A program made the translations under genes and the position numbers. DNA of 60,719 bases from Shewanella sp. SR44-3. GTDB taxonomy: Bacteria; Pseudomonadota; Gammaproteobacteria; Enterobacterales; Shewanellaceae. The stretch is from the NCBI RefSeq assembly GCF_014163735.1, contig NZ_JACJDV010000020.1, forward strand, positions 1-60,719, given 5' to 3'. Below the pieces are notes generated by a model, which saw only the letters and a program-made list of their open reading frames with translations, did not search any database and was not told the origin of the DNA. This document shows, piece by piece, positions 18,364-26,968 of this stretch. Numbering within the stretch: position 1 is the stretch's first letter; each line of letters opens with the position of its first letter.

Positions 18364-18438
18364 TGCTGCTGTTATACACAAGCAAAACAGTTTAGCTAAG
18401 CTGTCCTATACTCAATAAAAAAGTGCTCAACTGGGTAT

Positions 18439-19119
18439 ATGGATATGGGACTGATATTGTTAGTCGGTGGTGAAAAAGGCGGTAGTGGTAAAAGCTGCCT
18501 GGCACAAAACCTCGCCGTACACATCACACAAAAATACCAAGCCAATGTATTGATGGTGGATTGTGATCCCCAGCGTACCACCTCAGATTGGATCCAAGCC
18601 AGAAACAATGACCCAAACTTGCCCTTGATCAACTGCATCCAGCTTTATGGAAAAATCCGTAACGATCTATTAAGTCTCTCAGAGCGCTTTGACTATGTGG
18701 TCGTCGATTGTGGCGGCCAAGATAATTTAGCTATGCGCGCAGCCATGTCTGTTGCCACCTATGTCTTATTACCGCTGCGTCCAAAGCGCAGAGATTTAAA
18801 AACCTTACCTCATATGGAAGACATGCTCAGCACCTGTAAAATGGTCAATCCCAAAATGGTGGCCACCATAGTGCTCACCCAATGCCCCGCATTGCCGACC
18901 CAATATAAGCGCATCCTTGAAGCCAAAGAAGTGGTGCAATCCTTTGGATTACGAGTATTAGATGCCATCACTTTTTGCCGCAACATTTATGATGACAGTG
19001 AAGAAAGTGGTAGCTCAGTGATTGAAATTGAACCCGATGGTAAAGCTGCCGATGAAATTCGCGCCATCGCCGATGAATTATTCGCCATACCAGCAGAAAA
19101 TAGTTATGAGCTTAACTGA
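18439..19119 (+). CDS. ParA/MinD-family ATPase
   Basis: A 226-residue deviant Walker ATPase. The Walker A with signature Lys is GGEKGGSGKSCLAQN (~10-24), Walker A' is MVDCDPQRTTSDW and Walker B is DYVVVDCGGQD. Small ParAs of this kind (no N-terminal HTH) position plasmids, chemoreceptor arrays or other cargo using a nonspecific DNA surface. The last bases overlap the start of a small ribbon-helix-helix gene, as in type Ib plasmid partition pairs (ParA/ParG). It may be a chromosomal orphan of such a system; the cargo is unknown. Confidence 0.88.
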   Translation: MDMGLILLVGGEKGGSGKSCLAQNLAVHITQKYQANVLMVDCDPQRTTSDWIQARNNDPNLPLINCIQLYGKIRNDLLSLSERFDYVVVDCGGQDNLAMRAAMSVATYVLLPLRPKRRDLKTLPHMEDMLSTCKMVNPKMVATIVLTQCPALPTQYKRILEAKEVVQSFGLRVLDAITFCRNIYDDSEESGSSVIEIEPDGKAADEIRAIADELFAIPAENSYELN

Positions 19120-19429
19120 TCTAAAACGCAAAAAACTCAAACCTAAACCTAAGTCGATTTCGGCAGATGAGTTTATATCTGACGCTGACAATTATGCTAT
19201 GGGCAACAAAGCTCAGTCATTGATAAAACCTGGGCTAAATAAAACAAACAGCTCTCTATATCGTCATGCAACCTTCACTTTGACAGAGCACAGCATCAGC
19301 CAATTAGACACACTGGCAATGAACAACAAGCTCGCTAAATCCAAAATTTTACGTCTACTTATTGATGACTTTTATCACAAGCAACTACTCGACCCGAGTG
19401 TCAGCCTCATCGATGATAATAGCCACTAA
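19106..19429 (+). CDS. Ribbon-helix-helix partner of the ParA-like ATPase
   Basis: A 107-residue basic protein whose ATG at 19106 overlaps the ParA gene by 14 bases. Residues 1-50 are Lys-rich and probably disordered (LKRKKLKPKPKS), as in ParG-type centromere-binding proteins whose N-terminal tail stimulates ParA ATPase. Residues ~53-95 (RHATFTLTEHSISQLDTL, then NKLAKSKILRLLIDDFY) fit a ribbon-helix-helix fold: one strand, two helices. I infer a ParA-regulating DNA-binding protein. A frame opening at 19022 in this register is only an extension into the ParA gene. Confidence 0.7.
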   Translation: MSLTDLKRKKLKPKPKSISADEFISDADNYAMGNKAQSLIKPGLNKTNSSLYRHATFTLTEHSISQLDTLAMNNKLAKSKILRLLIDDFYHKQLLDPSVSLIDDNSH

Positions 19430-19497
19430 AGCCAATGCAGTCTTCTGCGCTTTCTGGTGTTACAATAGCCAAAATTCGTTAACTAAGATCCAGCACT

Positions 19498-19899
19498 ATG
19501 AGCCAACAAAATAATCCCTTACATGGCCTAAAACTTGAGGCAATCTTAACCTTTCTAGTGGATAAGTACGGTTGGGAAGAGTTAGGCCTTAGGATTAATA
19601 TTCGCTGTTTCACTCACGATCCCAGCATCAAATCCAGCTTAGCATTTTTGCGCAAAACCCAGTGGGCCAGAGATAAGGTCGAATACCTGTACCTTAAAGC
19701 GAACAAATTGCCCTTACCAGCGCCTAAAATTGATTCAGGCACAAGCAAGTTTGAAGATAAGCCTCGAAAAATGCCGCGCTCCTCGGAAGCTCAAATGGTG
19801 AAAACTAAAGCACAACCTAAGACATCAACCAATCAAACTGATGACTTACCTCAGGTAAATAAAGCGATATGGGGTAATGCTGCTCCTAAAGGTGACTAA
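19498..19899 (+). CDS. VF530-family DNA-binding protein
   Basis: A 133-residue protein. Residues ~5-70 match the VF530 family (DUF2132): [54 protein letters not shown]. Vibrio VF530 has a small helical fold reported to bind DNA. The remaining ~60 residues are a Lys/Ser-rich linker ending in [10 protein letters not shown], longer than in the minimal family member. It lies 68 bases after the RHH gene on the same strand, so it may belong to the PilZ-ParA-RHH run or have its own promoter. Confidence 0.85.
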   Translation: MSQQNNPLHGLKLEAILTFLVDKYGWEELGLRINIRCFTHDPSIKSSLAFLRKTQWARDKVEYLYLKANKLPLPAPKIDSGTSKFEDKPRKMPRSSEAQMVKTKAQPKTSTNQTDDLPQVNKAIWGNAAPKGD

Positions 19900-19913
19900 G
19901 TCGCAGCCTTTAT

Positions 19914-19938
19914 GTTTAGCCGACAGCTTCGGCTAAAC
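19914..19938. terminator. Hairpin between convergent genes
   Basis: GTTTAGCCGA, a 5-base CAGCT loop, and TCGGCTAAAC form a perfect 10-bp stem between the VF530 gene and the convergent barrel gene. It has no T run, so terminator function is plausible but unproven. Confidence 0.5.
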
Positions 19939-19941
19939 ACG

Positions 19942-20919
19942 CTATAAAGGGAAATCAAGATGGAACTTGATGACCCTCAAGCCTTCACCAAATTGATAAC
20001 TGAGGCCAGCCCTTTTTATGTCCAGCAATTCCCAGCCTACAGGCTTGGCAAACAACAAACTAAAACCTAACTCGACGCTATAATTAGTAAAAGTCTCGGC
20101 TTTAGTCATAGAGCTAAATTTAAGCTTGTCAAAATACCAATTTGTCCCCAGAAACAATCTAGGTTCAAGCGCCGCAGTCCCCCATCGCCATTGCTGGTTA
20201 ATCCCTGATTCAATACCACTACTTAACACAGAAAAACTCTCAGTATTGTGATCAAGTTTATTACGATATCCAGCGTAATAAAGCCGGTTAATCCATGTTG
20301 GTGAGTAATTAGGTAAATCAATATCATAAAGGGCTGAGATGCCCATAGAGAAGATACTCACCTGGTTATCATTACTAAAATTAACCCCATAACCTAAGTC
20401 AGCATAAACTTCATAACGCCAACGGTCTGCGCCTTGCCAATGATACTCAAGCCCTGGAGTCACCACTAGCGTGCCAACATTGCTAGGGATATCACCGCGG
20501 GGAAGGCTGTTAAAGTCATAGTTAAAAAAACCAAAAGACATAGGTAATCGTAAAAACAACTGTCCTTGAGGAGGCTCAGTGCTATTGGCGGTTGTTTCAT
20601 CATGATCTACTCCATAAAAACGCTTCAACTCAAAACTCAATGGAATATTAATCACTGCAGCGCTTTGCTCTGCCGTACGGTAAACACCACTGCCTAAATA
20701 ATTGGCAAACGCATAGTGGGATACATCTTTAGTTTGGGTTGGCGGCGCAGTTTGGGATTGTGCCAACCCTAAATGGGGTAAGCAGCACAAGAGTAATAAG
20801 GGGTAACGATAGAAAGCGAAGCGAGGATAAGCACGGTTATATTCAGTGCAGCTATAACTAACAGAGTCATTGAAAAAAGGCTTACTAAAAAAGAGTAATA
20901 GCTTAGCAATCATTGACAT
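19942..20919 (-). CDS. Outer-membrane beta-barrel protein, putative
   Basis: A 325-residue protein with a hydrophobic secretion segment at ~38-53 (FYRYPLLLLCCLPHLGLAQ) and then alternating amphipathic strands with many Tyr, Trp and Phe (YEVYADLGYGVNF, RLYYAGYRNK, PRLFLGTNWYF, SYQFGEGLRVIKFHL), as expected for a barrel of ~12-14 strands. The ~37 residues before the signal are odd, so the true start may be downstream at a non-ATG codon. No specific transporter signature is recognised. Confidence 0.6.
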   Translation of the reverse strand: MSMIAKLLLFFSKPFFNDSVSYSCTEYNRAYPRFAFYRYPLLLLCCLPHLGLAQSQTAPPTQTKDVSHYAFANYLGSGVYRTAEQSAAVINIPLSFELKRFYGVDHDETTANSTEPPQGQLFLRLPMSFGFFNYDFNSLPRGDIPSNVGTLVVTPGLEYHWQGADRWRYEVYADLGYGVNFSNDNQVSIFSMGISALYDIDLPNYSPTWINRLYYAGYRNKLDHNTESFSVLSSGIESGINQQWRWGTAALEPRLFLGTNWYFDKLKFSSMTKAETFTNYSVELGFSLLFAKPVGWELLDIKRAGLSYQFGEGLRVIKFHLDFPL

Positions 20920-20963
20920 AAAATTAGCTCAGTATCATTTTCATTATACTGAGCCACGGGGTT

Positions 20964-21581
20964 CTAGTTGCCTGAGTCATCATTAAAATGATGTTCTGAC
21001 ATCATATGACCCAGCTCAGTCGATTTCGTCTTGAGATAGGCTTCATTGTAGCGATTCTTACCCACCTGCAAAGGAACCCTTTCAGCAACAGTAATACCCA
21101 AGTCTTGCATTGCTTTGACTTTTCGAGGATTGTTAGTCATCAACTTAACTTGAGTGATCCCAATTTTCTCAAGCATTGGCGCTATCATATCGTATTTACG
21201 CATATCAGCATCAAAGCCTAGACGCTCATTAGCCTCAACCGTGTTCGCGCCAGCATCTTGCAATTCATAGGCGCGAATTTTATTGAGTAAGCCAATACCC
21301 CGTCCTTCCTGGCGTAAATACAAAATAAACCCTTGGCCCGCTTCGGCAATATTTTGCATCGCCGTTTGCAATTGAAAACCACAATCACAACGCAAGCTAA
21401 ATAAAGCATCGCCGGTCAAACACTCAGAATGAATACGACCTAAGATAGCTTGGCTTGGCAGCCACTCACCTAAGGTCAGTGCAACATGCTCTTTACCCGT
21501 TTGAGTATCTTCAAAACCGTGCATGGAAAACACGCCCCAAGGCGTAGGTAATTTAGAAGTAGCGATATAATTTATCGACAT
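20964..21581 (-). CDS. ribA: GTP cyclohydrolase II
   Basis: A 205-residue enzyme opening GTP to the pyrimidine precursor of riboflavin. The zinc site is [18 protein letters not shown] (Cys at the ends of an 11-residue loop plus C-x-C). The active-site arginine segment is [13 protein letters not shown], and [10 protein letters not shown] and NNPRKV are conserved. It stands alone rather than in a rib operon. AAGG precedes the ATG. No FMN riboswitch is visible upstream. Confidence 0.95.
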   Translation of the reverse strand: MSINYIATSKLPTPWGVFSMHGFEDTQTGKEHVALTLGEWLPSQAILGRIHSECLTGDALFSLRCDCGFQLQTAMQNIAEAGQGFILYLRQEGRGIGLLNKIRAYELQDAGANTVEANERLGFDADMRKYDMIAPMLEKIGITQVKLMTNNPRKVKAMQDLGITVAERVPLQVGKNRYNEAYLKTKSTELGHMMSEHHFNDDSGN

Positions 21582-21638
21582 GGGCCAACCTTACAACTGC
21601 GCTCACTCCGTGAGACTTAAATCTTCCAAATCAAACAT

Positions 21639-21658
21639 ATGACTGCCTTAGCAGTCAT
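21639..21658 (-). terminator. Hairpin after yibL
   Basis: ATGACTGC and GCAGTCAT form an 8-bp stem with a 4-base loop, 14 bases past the yibL stop. The following T-rich run is interrupted, so this is a weak terminator candidate. Confidence 0.55.
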
Positions 21659-21671
21659 CATTAGCGACAAA

Positions 21672-22028
21672 CTAAAACGCTTGAGGAGCGAAACCTGTAA
21701 CGTCTTTGATGCCCATTTCACGGCCAAGTGCCGTCATAGGATGCACCACAACTAAGCCTTTAACTGACTTTTTAAGCTTGCCCATATCTGCCTGCTCGGC
21801 TTTAGTGAGTGGACGCTTAAATGACAAGGTTTTTACGTCTGTGCCTGCTTTTTTAAGCTCACGGGTCTGCTGACCTTTAACACTGCTAATACGCTTAGAC
21901 ACAGTGGTGATTTCTTTCTTAAACTGCAGAATAATAGTGGCATCACCACGCTGCTCTGCGGCTGCGAGCTTACGGCGAAACTTCTCTAACTTATCATTCA
22001 AATCTTGCAGTTCTTGCTTTAAATTCAT
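21672..22028 (-). CDS. yibL: YibL-family ribosome-associated protein
   Basis: A 118-residue protein. The N-terminal half is a coiled coil (residues ~1-60, LNDKLEKFRRKLAAAEQRG). The C-terminal half carries the strongly conserved KAEQADMGKLKKSVKGL, then VVHPMTALGREMG and TGFAPQAF, nearly identical to E. coli YibL. It associates with ribosomes in E. coli; the exact function is not known. Single gene. Confidence 0.92.
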   Translation of the reverse strand: MNLKQELQDLNDKLEKFRRKLAAAEQRGDATIILQFKKEITTVSKRISSVKGQQTRELKKAGTDVKTLSFKRPLTKAEQADMGKLKKSVKGLVVVHPMTALGREMGIKDVTGFAPQAF

Positions 22029-22164
22029 TGTTTTACCTTAATATCTTAATCATGCTTTCAGCATTTATCAGGCCATCAATACTGGCAAAAATTGACTACA
22101 GCACAGTGACTTGGGCGAAGTATAACAGCAAGTTTGCTGAAACACATTAACAAGCTAATACCTA

Positions 22165-22181
22165 ATACCAATCACATTAAT
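22165..22181 (+). repeat. Solo copy of the ATACCAATC repeat terminus
   Basis: ATACCAATCACATTAAT is identical to the left terminus of the 113-bp element at 45407-45519, over 23 kb away. No right terminus follows here, so this is a solo or decayed copy. Confidence 0.65.
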
Positions 22182-22304
22182 GTTCTCTTTAGTCATTCCC
22201 CACTAGCCATCAGCCTTTGGGTCATAAACCAACCTAACTAGATTTCATCTCCAGCCCATTACCCATGAGTAACCCAATTATGCAAAATTATACTTGCAAT
22301 GCCT

Positions 22305-22323
22305 ATGACAATCATTATCATTC
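22305..22323. promoter_or_regulatory. Fur box upstream of the TonB receptor
   Basis: ATGACAATCATTATCATTC contains the AATCATTATCATT core expected of a Fur operator (repeats of NATWAT). It lies 28 bases before the receptor start, where Fur-iron would block transcription. Confidence 0.72.
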
Positions 22324-22350
22324 GCAACTTAATTTATAAAGGTGTCAGTT

Positions 22351-24828
22351 ATGAAGTCGTTACGTTTATCTCTACTTGCTCTTGCTTGCCATAGCGCACT
22401 GTTTGCCGTTAATGCCAGTGCACAAACTACTACCCTCGCCTCACAAACGGCAGCCATGTCTGAGGAACAGACTAATAAGGCCCGTGATAACAAGGATGTT
22501 GAGCGTATAACCGTCTATGGAAGACAAAACCAAGTGGTGATGAACTCAGGCCTTGCCACCAAGTCTGATATGTCATTGATGGAAACCCCTGCGGCGGTTG
22601 TTATTGTCGATGAGGCGCTTTTCGACGCCCAAGGTCTTAGCAATATGCAAGACTTGGTACGTAACATCAGCGGCGTAACTCAAGCCGGCAACAATTATGG
22701 CATAGGTGATAACTTAGTGGTACGCGGCCTAGGCGCTAACTATACCTATGACGGCATGTATGGCGGCGCAGGCTTAGGCAACACCTTTAACCCGACCCGC
22801 TCACTGGCAAACGTGAGCTCGGTTGAAGTGTTAAAAGGCCCAGCAACCGGTCTTTATGGCATGGGTAGCGCTGGCGGCGTGATTAACCTCATTGAGAAAA
22901 AACCAGAATTTACCAGTCAGCATGAGTTTGAACTTGAACTAGGCCAGTGGGACAGCTATTCAATGCTAGCTGACAGCACAGGAGCCATCAGCGATGATTT
23001 AGCCTATCGTGTGGTCGCTAAAAGCGCCCGCAGCGACGGTTACCGTGACATGGGCACCGACAGAGATGAAGTTTACGGTTCGTTAAAGTTTTTGATTAAT
23101 GATGATCAAAATATCATGTTATCAGCCGCCTACATTAAAGATGCTATCCCAGTAGACTCTATCGGCCATCCCATCCGTATTTATAATGCTGAGTCAGTCG
23201 ATGGTAAAACCGCAGGTGAAGCCACCTGGCAAGACTTAGTCAATGACTCCACCAGCAAAGGCATACAGCTTACTGAGCTTCAGCGTCAAGAATTGGCAAA
23301 CTCCTTAAGTTCAAGCGACGGCCTAACGCCTTATACCTTTGGTCACAACGGCTTAATCTCCCCAATGGCCAAAGCCAATGAAGGTGAAGAGCTGCGCCTT
23401 AAGCTGACGCACAACATCTACTTAAGCGATAATCTGCATTTAAACCAGCAGCTGCAATACCGTAACTATGACACTGGCTTTGCTCGCCAAACGGGTGCCT
23501 ACAACTATGTGTACTGGGAACGAGGCGGCGTTATCAATGCCGATCCCCGTGCGCCACTGCTAGAAGATGGCAAGTTATACCCCTTTGCCGCTCGCCGTCA
23601 GGAGTACCGTAAAGCCACCGCTGATGAAAAATCATGGCAGTACTTTGCAGATTTACGCTACGACTTCGAACTTGCAGGCATAGACAACGAACTGTTAATG
23701 AATGCAAATTTTGAAGACAGAAGCGTGCGCTCGCAGCAATATTCGATTTGGGACAAAGATTACGTCACCAAAAATAAATCTGGCCAAGTGCTCTATCAAG
23801 GCAGCCTGCCCTACATCTATGATATCCGCACCCCAAACTGGGGCACGGGACAATTTGAAGATTACGATCCATTGCTTACCAGTAACTATGACAAAACTAT
23901 CGGTGCCTGGGGCGTGGGTCTGCAACACGTGGGTTATTTAGGCAATGGCTTTACCAGCCGTGTTGGGGTTGCGTTTAATGAAATCAAACAAACCTACGAG
24001 CACTTAGGTGTCGATAGCCGCTACAGCTCAAGCCGCGCAGCACCGACCCAACTTGCTGACACCACAGATAACGGCATGACCTATAACCTAGGCTTAACCT
24101 ATATGCCAATTGATGATTTATCATTCTTCATCAATCATGCTAAAGGCCGCACCGCTTACAGCGTGCTTGGGGATATTAAGGGCGATCAAAGTGACAGAAA
24201 AGACTCTGAGTCAGTCAGCAAAGATTTTGGCATAAGAGCCAAAGGCTTTGATGATCAATTACTGGCCTCATTAATTTTCTTCAAAACATCACGGGTGAAC
24301 TTGCAATACGATAACCCACTCTATGAAGCTGGCGTGTCTGGCCCTGAAGTGGCGCAGTATTTTAATAACGGCAGTGAAGATACTGAAGGTGTTGAGCTTG
24401 ATATCAACGCCGATCTTAACCAGCGATGGACAATCAATGTCAATGCTGTTTATCAAGACGCCCGAGATAACCAAGATCCAAGCCGCAGTGATGCAAATCA
24501 ACGTCAAAAAGGCGTGCCATACGTCACCGCTGGCATCTGGGCAACCTACGCCGCTGACTTTGGCTTACGTGAGCCTATTTCCTTTAGTTTGGGCGGAAAG
24601 TACGTCGGCGAGCGCAGCACACATTCAAGCTCTTTTGGTATTCCTGACGGCTATGTGCCAAGTTATGCCGTTATGGACTCAGCCATCAGCTATGATGCCC
24701 AAGACTATAAGATCCAGTTAAACATTAACAACATGTTTAATAAGGTTTATTACGAAAAAGCCATGTTCCTAGGCGGCATGCCAGGGGAAGAGCGTAACGC
24801 TAAGCTCACCTTAACTTACCGTCTGTAA
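22351..24828 (+). CDS. TonB-dependent siderophore receptor
   Basis: An 825-residue outer-membrane receptor. Signal peptide ~1-25 (MKSLRLSLLALACHSALF..ASAQ). Plug domain ~60-200 with ETPAAVVIVDEALF, DLVRNISGVTQAG and VRGLG. 22-strand barrel to the C-terminal TLTYRL. The plug wording is that of the TIGR01783 siderophore-receptor group (FhuA/FpvA-like). I chose the ATG at 22351; a GTG three codons earlier is possible. AAGG and a Fur box lie upstream, indicating iron repression. The iron-linked PepSY operon is 4 kb downstream. The ligand is unknown. Confidence 0.9.
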   Translation: MKSLRLSLLALACHSALFAVNASAQTTTLASQTAAMSEEQTNKARDNKDVERITVYGRQNQVVMNSGLATKSDMSLMETPAAVVIVDEALFDAQGLSNMQDLVRNISGVTQAGNNYGIGDNLVVRGLGANYTYDGMYGGAGLGNTFNPTRSLANVSSVEVLKGPATGLYGMGSAGGVINLIEKKPEFTSQHEFELELGQWDSYSMLADSTGAISDDLAYRVVAKSARSDGYRDMGTDRDEVYGSLKFLINDDQNIMLSAAYIKDAIPVDSIGHPIRIYNAESVDGKTAGEATWQDLVNDSTSKGIQLTELQRQELANSLSSSDGLTPYTFGHNGLISPMAKANEGEELRLKLTHNIYLSDNLHLNQQLQYRNYDTGFARQTGAYNYVYWERGGVINADPRAPLLEDGKLYPFAARRQEYRKATADEKSWQYFADLRYDFELAGIDNELLMNANFEDRSVRSQQYSIWDKDYVTKNKSGQVLYQGSLPYIYDIRTPNWGTGQFEDYDPLLTSNYDKTIGAWGVGLQHVGYLGNGFTSRVGVAFNEIKQTYEHLGVDSRYSSSRAAPTQLADTTDNGMTYNLGLTYMPIDDLSFFINHAKGRTAYSVLGDIKGDQSDRKDSESVSKDFGIRAKGFDDQLLASLIFFKTSRVNLQYDNPLYEAGVSGPEVAQYFNNGSEDTEGVELDINADLNQRWTINVNAVYQDARDNQDPSRSDANQRQKGVPYVTAGIWATYAADFGLREPISFSLGGKYVGERSTHSSSFGIPDGYVPSYAVMDSAISYDAQDYKIQLNINNMFNKVYYEKAMFLGGMPGEERNAKLTLTYRL

Positions 24829-24867
24829 AGACGAGATTAGCGGCTTGGTTAATCTCAAGCCAAAATC

Positions 24868-24897
24868 AAAAGCACAGCCCTAGGGCTGTGCTTTTTT
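24868..24897 (+). terminator. Terminator of the TonB receptor gene
   Basis: AAAAGCACAGCCC (24868-24880) pairs with GGGCTGTGCTTTT (24883-24895) around a TA, with T and A tracts on both sides. It can also serve the convergent hmp gene. Confidence 0.92.
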
Positions 24898-24953
24898 ACA
24901 TTTCCCCTTTGGGGCTGGTTTAACCCGTAAACAGGTTAAATAAATCATGACTT

Positions 24954-26168
24954 TTAAAACGCTTCATGAGGGCCAAACACTTCATAATGAATTCTGTTTG
25001 CACTGACATTTAAGCCCAGTAATTGCTGTTTAATAAACTGCATAAATCCCAGCGGGCCGCATAAGTAAAAATTCCCCGTATCCACAGGTAAATTCACCGA
25101 TGTTAAGTCCATCAAGCCATGAGCTGCGGTATCACTTAGCTCGTCGTTGTACCATACCTTTTGCTCCCAACTATGGCGCTGAGTAAGCTCAGTGACCCAA
25201 GTTGAAAATGCGTGTTGACGAGCGTTTTCACAGGCATGTAAAAACTGCACAGGATGACCATAAGCTTGTTCTGACAAAGTATTGAGCATAGATAACATAG
25301 GCGTTTGCCCCACTCCGGCAGAAATCAATGTCACTGGGGTTTGTTTGTCTACCAAGAAAAAATCCCCTGCAGGGGCGTACAGAGTCACGGTATCACCAAG
25401 CTTAAGATCATTATGTAAAAAGTGAGATACCACCCCAGGTTTACTCTCAGCAGCAACTCCAGTTTCTGCGGTAAAATCAAGCTTCGAGGTTTCACGCTTC
25501 ACTGAAATTCGGTAAGTGCGACCATTTGGGCTGGCTGATAAAGAATATTGACGCATTTCTTTATAATCCGCCCCCAGAGGCTGCACTTCAATACCTATGT
25601 ACTGACCAGGTTTAAAATCAAGCACCTTAGCGCCATCAATAGGCTCAAACACAAAACTGCTAATCAACTCTGACTCAATAGATTTAATAATGAGTTTAAA
25701 TTCACGGCCACCGCTCCAGCCCCCTTGGCGCGCTCCATTTTGCTGATAAATCTCAGCTTCGCGGCCGATAAATATTTGCGCTAGAAACTGATAAGCAGCA
25801 GCCCACGCGGCTTCCACATCGGCGGTGAACGCTTCAGGCGCCAGTTCACGCAAAGTTTCGATAAGGTGTGTGCCTACAATCGCGTAATGATCTGCCTGAA
25901 TATTAAAGGTGGTGTGTTTATTGGCAATACGCTCAACAGCTGTGGTCAACGCCGCAAGGTTGTCTATATTTTTAGCATATGCAGCAAGAGCTTCAAACAG
26001 CGCCACTTGTTGGCGTCCTGAGTGCTGATGACTCATATTAAAAATATGTTGAAGTTCAGGATGCTGATTGAACATTCTTTGGTAAAAATATTTCGTCAAT
26101 TCAGGGCCTGCCTGCTCTAACAAAGGAATAGTACTTTTGATAATGATAATGTGGCTTTCGGTAAGCAT
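24954..26168 (-). CDS. hmp: Flavohemoglobin, nitric oxide dioxygenase
   Basis: A 404-residue protein in three parts. The globin domain is ~1-140, with proximal His in NKHTTFNIQADHYAIVG and a PELQHIFNMSHQ segment. The FAD domain has RQYSLS. The NAD domain has SAGVGQTPMLSML and LCGPLGFM. It oxidises NO to nitrate using O2 and NADH. ATG 26168 is preferred over a TTG seven codons earlier. It is the last gene of a minus-strand NO-response unit headed by a sigma-54 promoter, with norR divergent; in Pseudomonas aeruginosa fhp, fhpR and ppyR are similarly adjacent. Confidence 0.95.
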   Translation of the reverse strand: MLTESHIIIIKSTIPLLEQAGPELTKYFYQRMFNQHPELQHIFNMSHQHSGRQQVALFEALAAYAKNIDNLAALTTAVERIANKHTTFNIQADHYAIVGTHLIETLRELAPEAFTADVEAAWAAAYQFLAQIFIGREAEIYQQNGARQGGWSGGREFKLIIKSIESELISSFVFEPIDGAKVLDFKPGQYIGIEVQPLGADYKEMRQYSLSASPNGRTYRISVKRETSKLDFTAETGVAAESKPGVVSHFLHNDLKLGDTVTLYAPAGDFFLVDKQTPVTLISAGVGQTPMLSMLNTLSEQAYGHPVQFLHACENARQHAFSTWVTELTQRHSWEQKVWYNDELSDTAAHGLMDLTSVNLPVDTGNFYLCGPLGFMQFIKQQLLGLNVSANRIHYEVFGPHEAF

Positions 26169-26283
26169 AAAATGTCCAAATATTAACAAATAAAAAATAG
26201 CCCACTTAATCTATGACCTAGGCCTCAAACCTTAGGGTATACATCAAGGTTACGCTAAATGATCACACTCCTTCGCAGTATTA

Positions 26284-26306
26284 ATACCAATGCTATTGAT
26301 TGGCAT
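26284..26306. repeat. Short inverted repeat with the ATACCAAT core
   Basis: ATACCAAT (26284-26291) and ATTGGCAT (26299-26306) form a stem with one mismatch around 7 bases in the hmp leader. It shares its core with the dispersed repeats at 22165, 45407 and 52306. Confidence 0.45.
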
Positions 26307-26352
26307 AAGACGCAGCTTCTTGCCATGTCCATTGAAAATCACTGTGCTGATG

Positions 26353-26526
26353 TTAAGGCGCTATTTGCATGAGTAGTAGAAATGCCCCTAAGAGGCTGGC
26401 TGTACGGGCTAAATGCTCACTAAGGATAGTGCTTAGCACAGTTAATTCACCGACAAAATGCAACAGTGCAACGGCAAATAATCCAACTAACAGTAGCAGC
26501 TTATTAAAGCAGCGGAACAGCACCAT
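26353..26526 (-). CDS. 57-residue membrane protein between the PpyR-like gene and hmp
   Basis: Reading 26526 down to 26353 on the minus strand gives MVLFRCFNKLLLLVG, a first helix through LFAVALLHFVGEL, a polar turn, and a second helix ASLLGAFLLLMQIAP. Two membrane segments fill nearly the whole protein. It starts 23 bases after the PpyR-like gene's stop in the same direction and precedes hmp, so it is likely part of the NO-induced transcript. The ribosome site is weak, and there is no recognised family. A chance hydrophobic frame cannot be excluded. Confidence 0.45.
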   Translation of the reverse strand: MVLFRCFNKLLLLVGLFAVALLHFVGELTVLSTILSEHLARTASLLGAFLLLMQIAP

Positions 26527-26549
26527 AAATAAAGTTAAGCGCTTTCATA

Positions 26550-26825
26550 TTAGAAATGTGTCTCACCGAGTCCATGCAAACACACGCACCTAAGGACATA
26601 AGCCACCTTGAACACTCCCGCAAAAATAATCGTGCCGATATGAGTGCCAATCAGAATTGGCATGGCTAACGCTTGCTCAAATCCAAATGACAGTACCAAG
26701 CACGCTAGGATAACCAACCCCGACGACAGCAGTAACCATTCAGCGACAGCTAAGTAACGCTTAAAATAAGCGCTGGCTTCACAGGCGCCTGAAAATTGAT
26801 TTGGATCAACAAAACATGAGTTCAT
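26550..26825 (-). CDS. Small two-helix membrane protein, PpyR-like
   Basis: A 91-residue protein with two membrane segments (~28-50, WLLLSSGLVILACLVLSFG; and ~55-75, PILIGTHIGTIIFAGVFKV) and a C-terminal CVCLHGLGE. In P. aeruginosa the small membrane regulator PpyR is encoded beside fhp and fhpR, and this gene has the same neighbours, so a PpyR relationship is inferred from context. The start at ATG 26825 (MNSCFVDP) is chosen because the longer frame to 26894 would run through the sigma-54 promoter at 26865-26880; ATG 26837 is also possible. Confidence 0.65.
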   Translation of the reverse strand: MNSCFVDPNQFSGACEASAYFKRYLAVAEWLLLSSGLVILACLVLSFGFEQALAMPILIGTHIGTIIFAGVFKVAYVLRCVCLHGLGETHF

Positions 26826-26864
26826 CGTTATTCTCATTGGCTTTAAAGAGGTTTCACTGTATTT

Positions 26865-26880
26865 AGCAAAACTGATGCCA
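26865..26880 (-). promoter_or_regulatory. Sigma-54 promoter of the NO-response unit
   Basis: On the minus strand TGGCATCAGTTTTGCT has GG and GC exactly 12 bases apart, matching TGGCAC-N5-TTGCW. It lies ~40 bases ahead of the PpyR-like start and ~70-100 bases downstream of two NorR-type sites, the geometry expected for an enhancer-driven promoter. Confidence 0.75.
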
Positions 26881-26932
26881 ATATTTAAAATCAAAATTTT
26901 CAGTATGTTAGGTTGATATTGCTACAAAGGGA

Positions 26933-26968
26933 GTCATAAAGACCCCACAGAATTGAAGTCAAAAAGAC
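26933..26968. promoter_or_regulatory. Two NorR-type enhancer sites
   Basis: GTCATAAAGAC (26933-26943) and GTCAAAAAGAC (26958-26968) both fit the GT-N7-AC NorR core; the second is a longer palindrome, AGTC-A5-GACT. They are 25 bp apart. They sit at about -84 and -109 from the predicted minus-strand start and 55-90 bases upstream of norR. Confidence 0.65.

Larger units (their letters stand above)
22029..22350. other. Intergenic stretch with repeat core and Fur box
   Basis: It contains the 17-bp repeat core at 22165-22181 and the Fur-like site at 22305-22323 ahead of the TonB receptor. No gene seen. Confidence 0.6.

Noticed and set aside
21582..21671. FMN riboswitch upstream of ribA
   Set aside because: The region is too short and lacks the conserved RFN stems; only the yibL hairpin is present.
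26321..26333. Second sigma-54-like sequence TGGCAAGAAGCTGC in the hmp leader
   Set aside because: GG and GC are 11 rather than 12 bases apart, which sigma-54 does not tolerate well.
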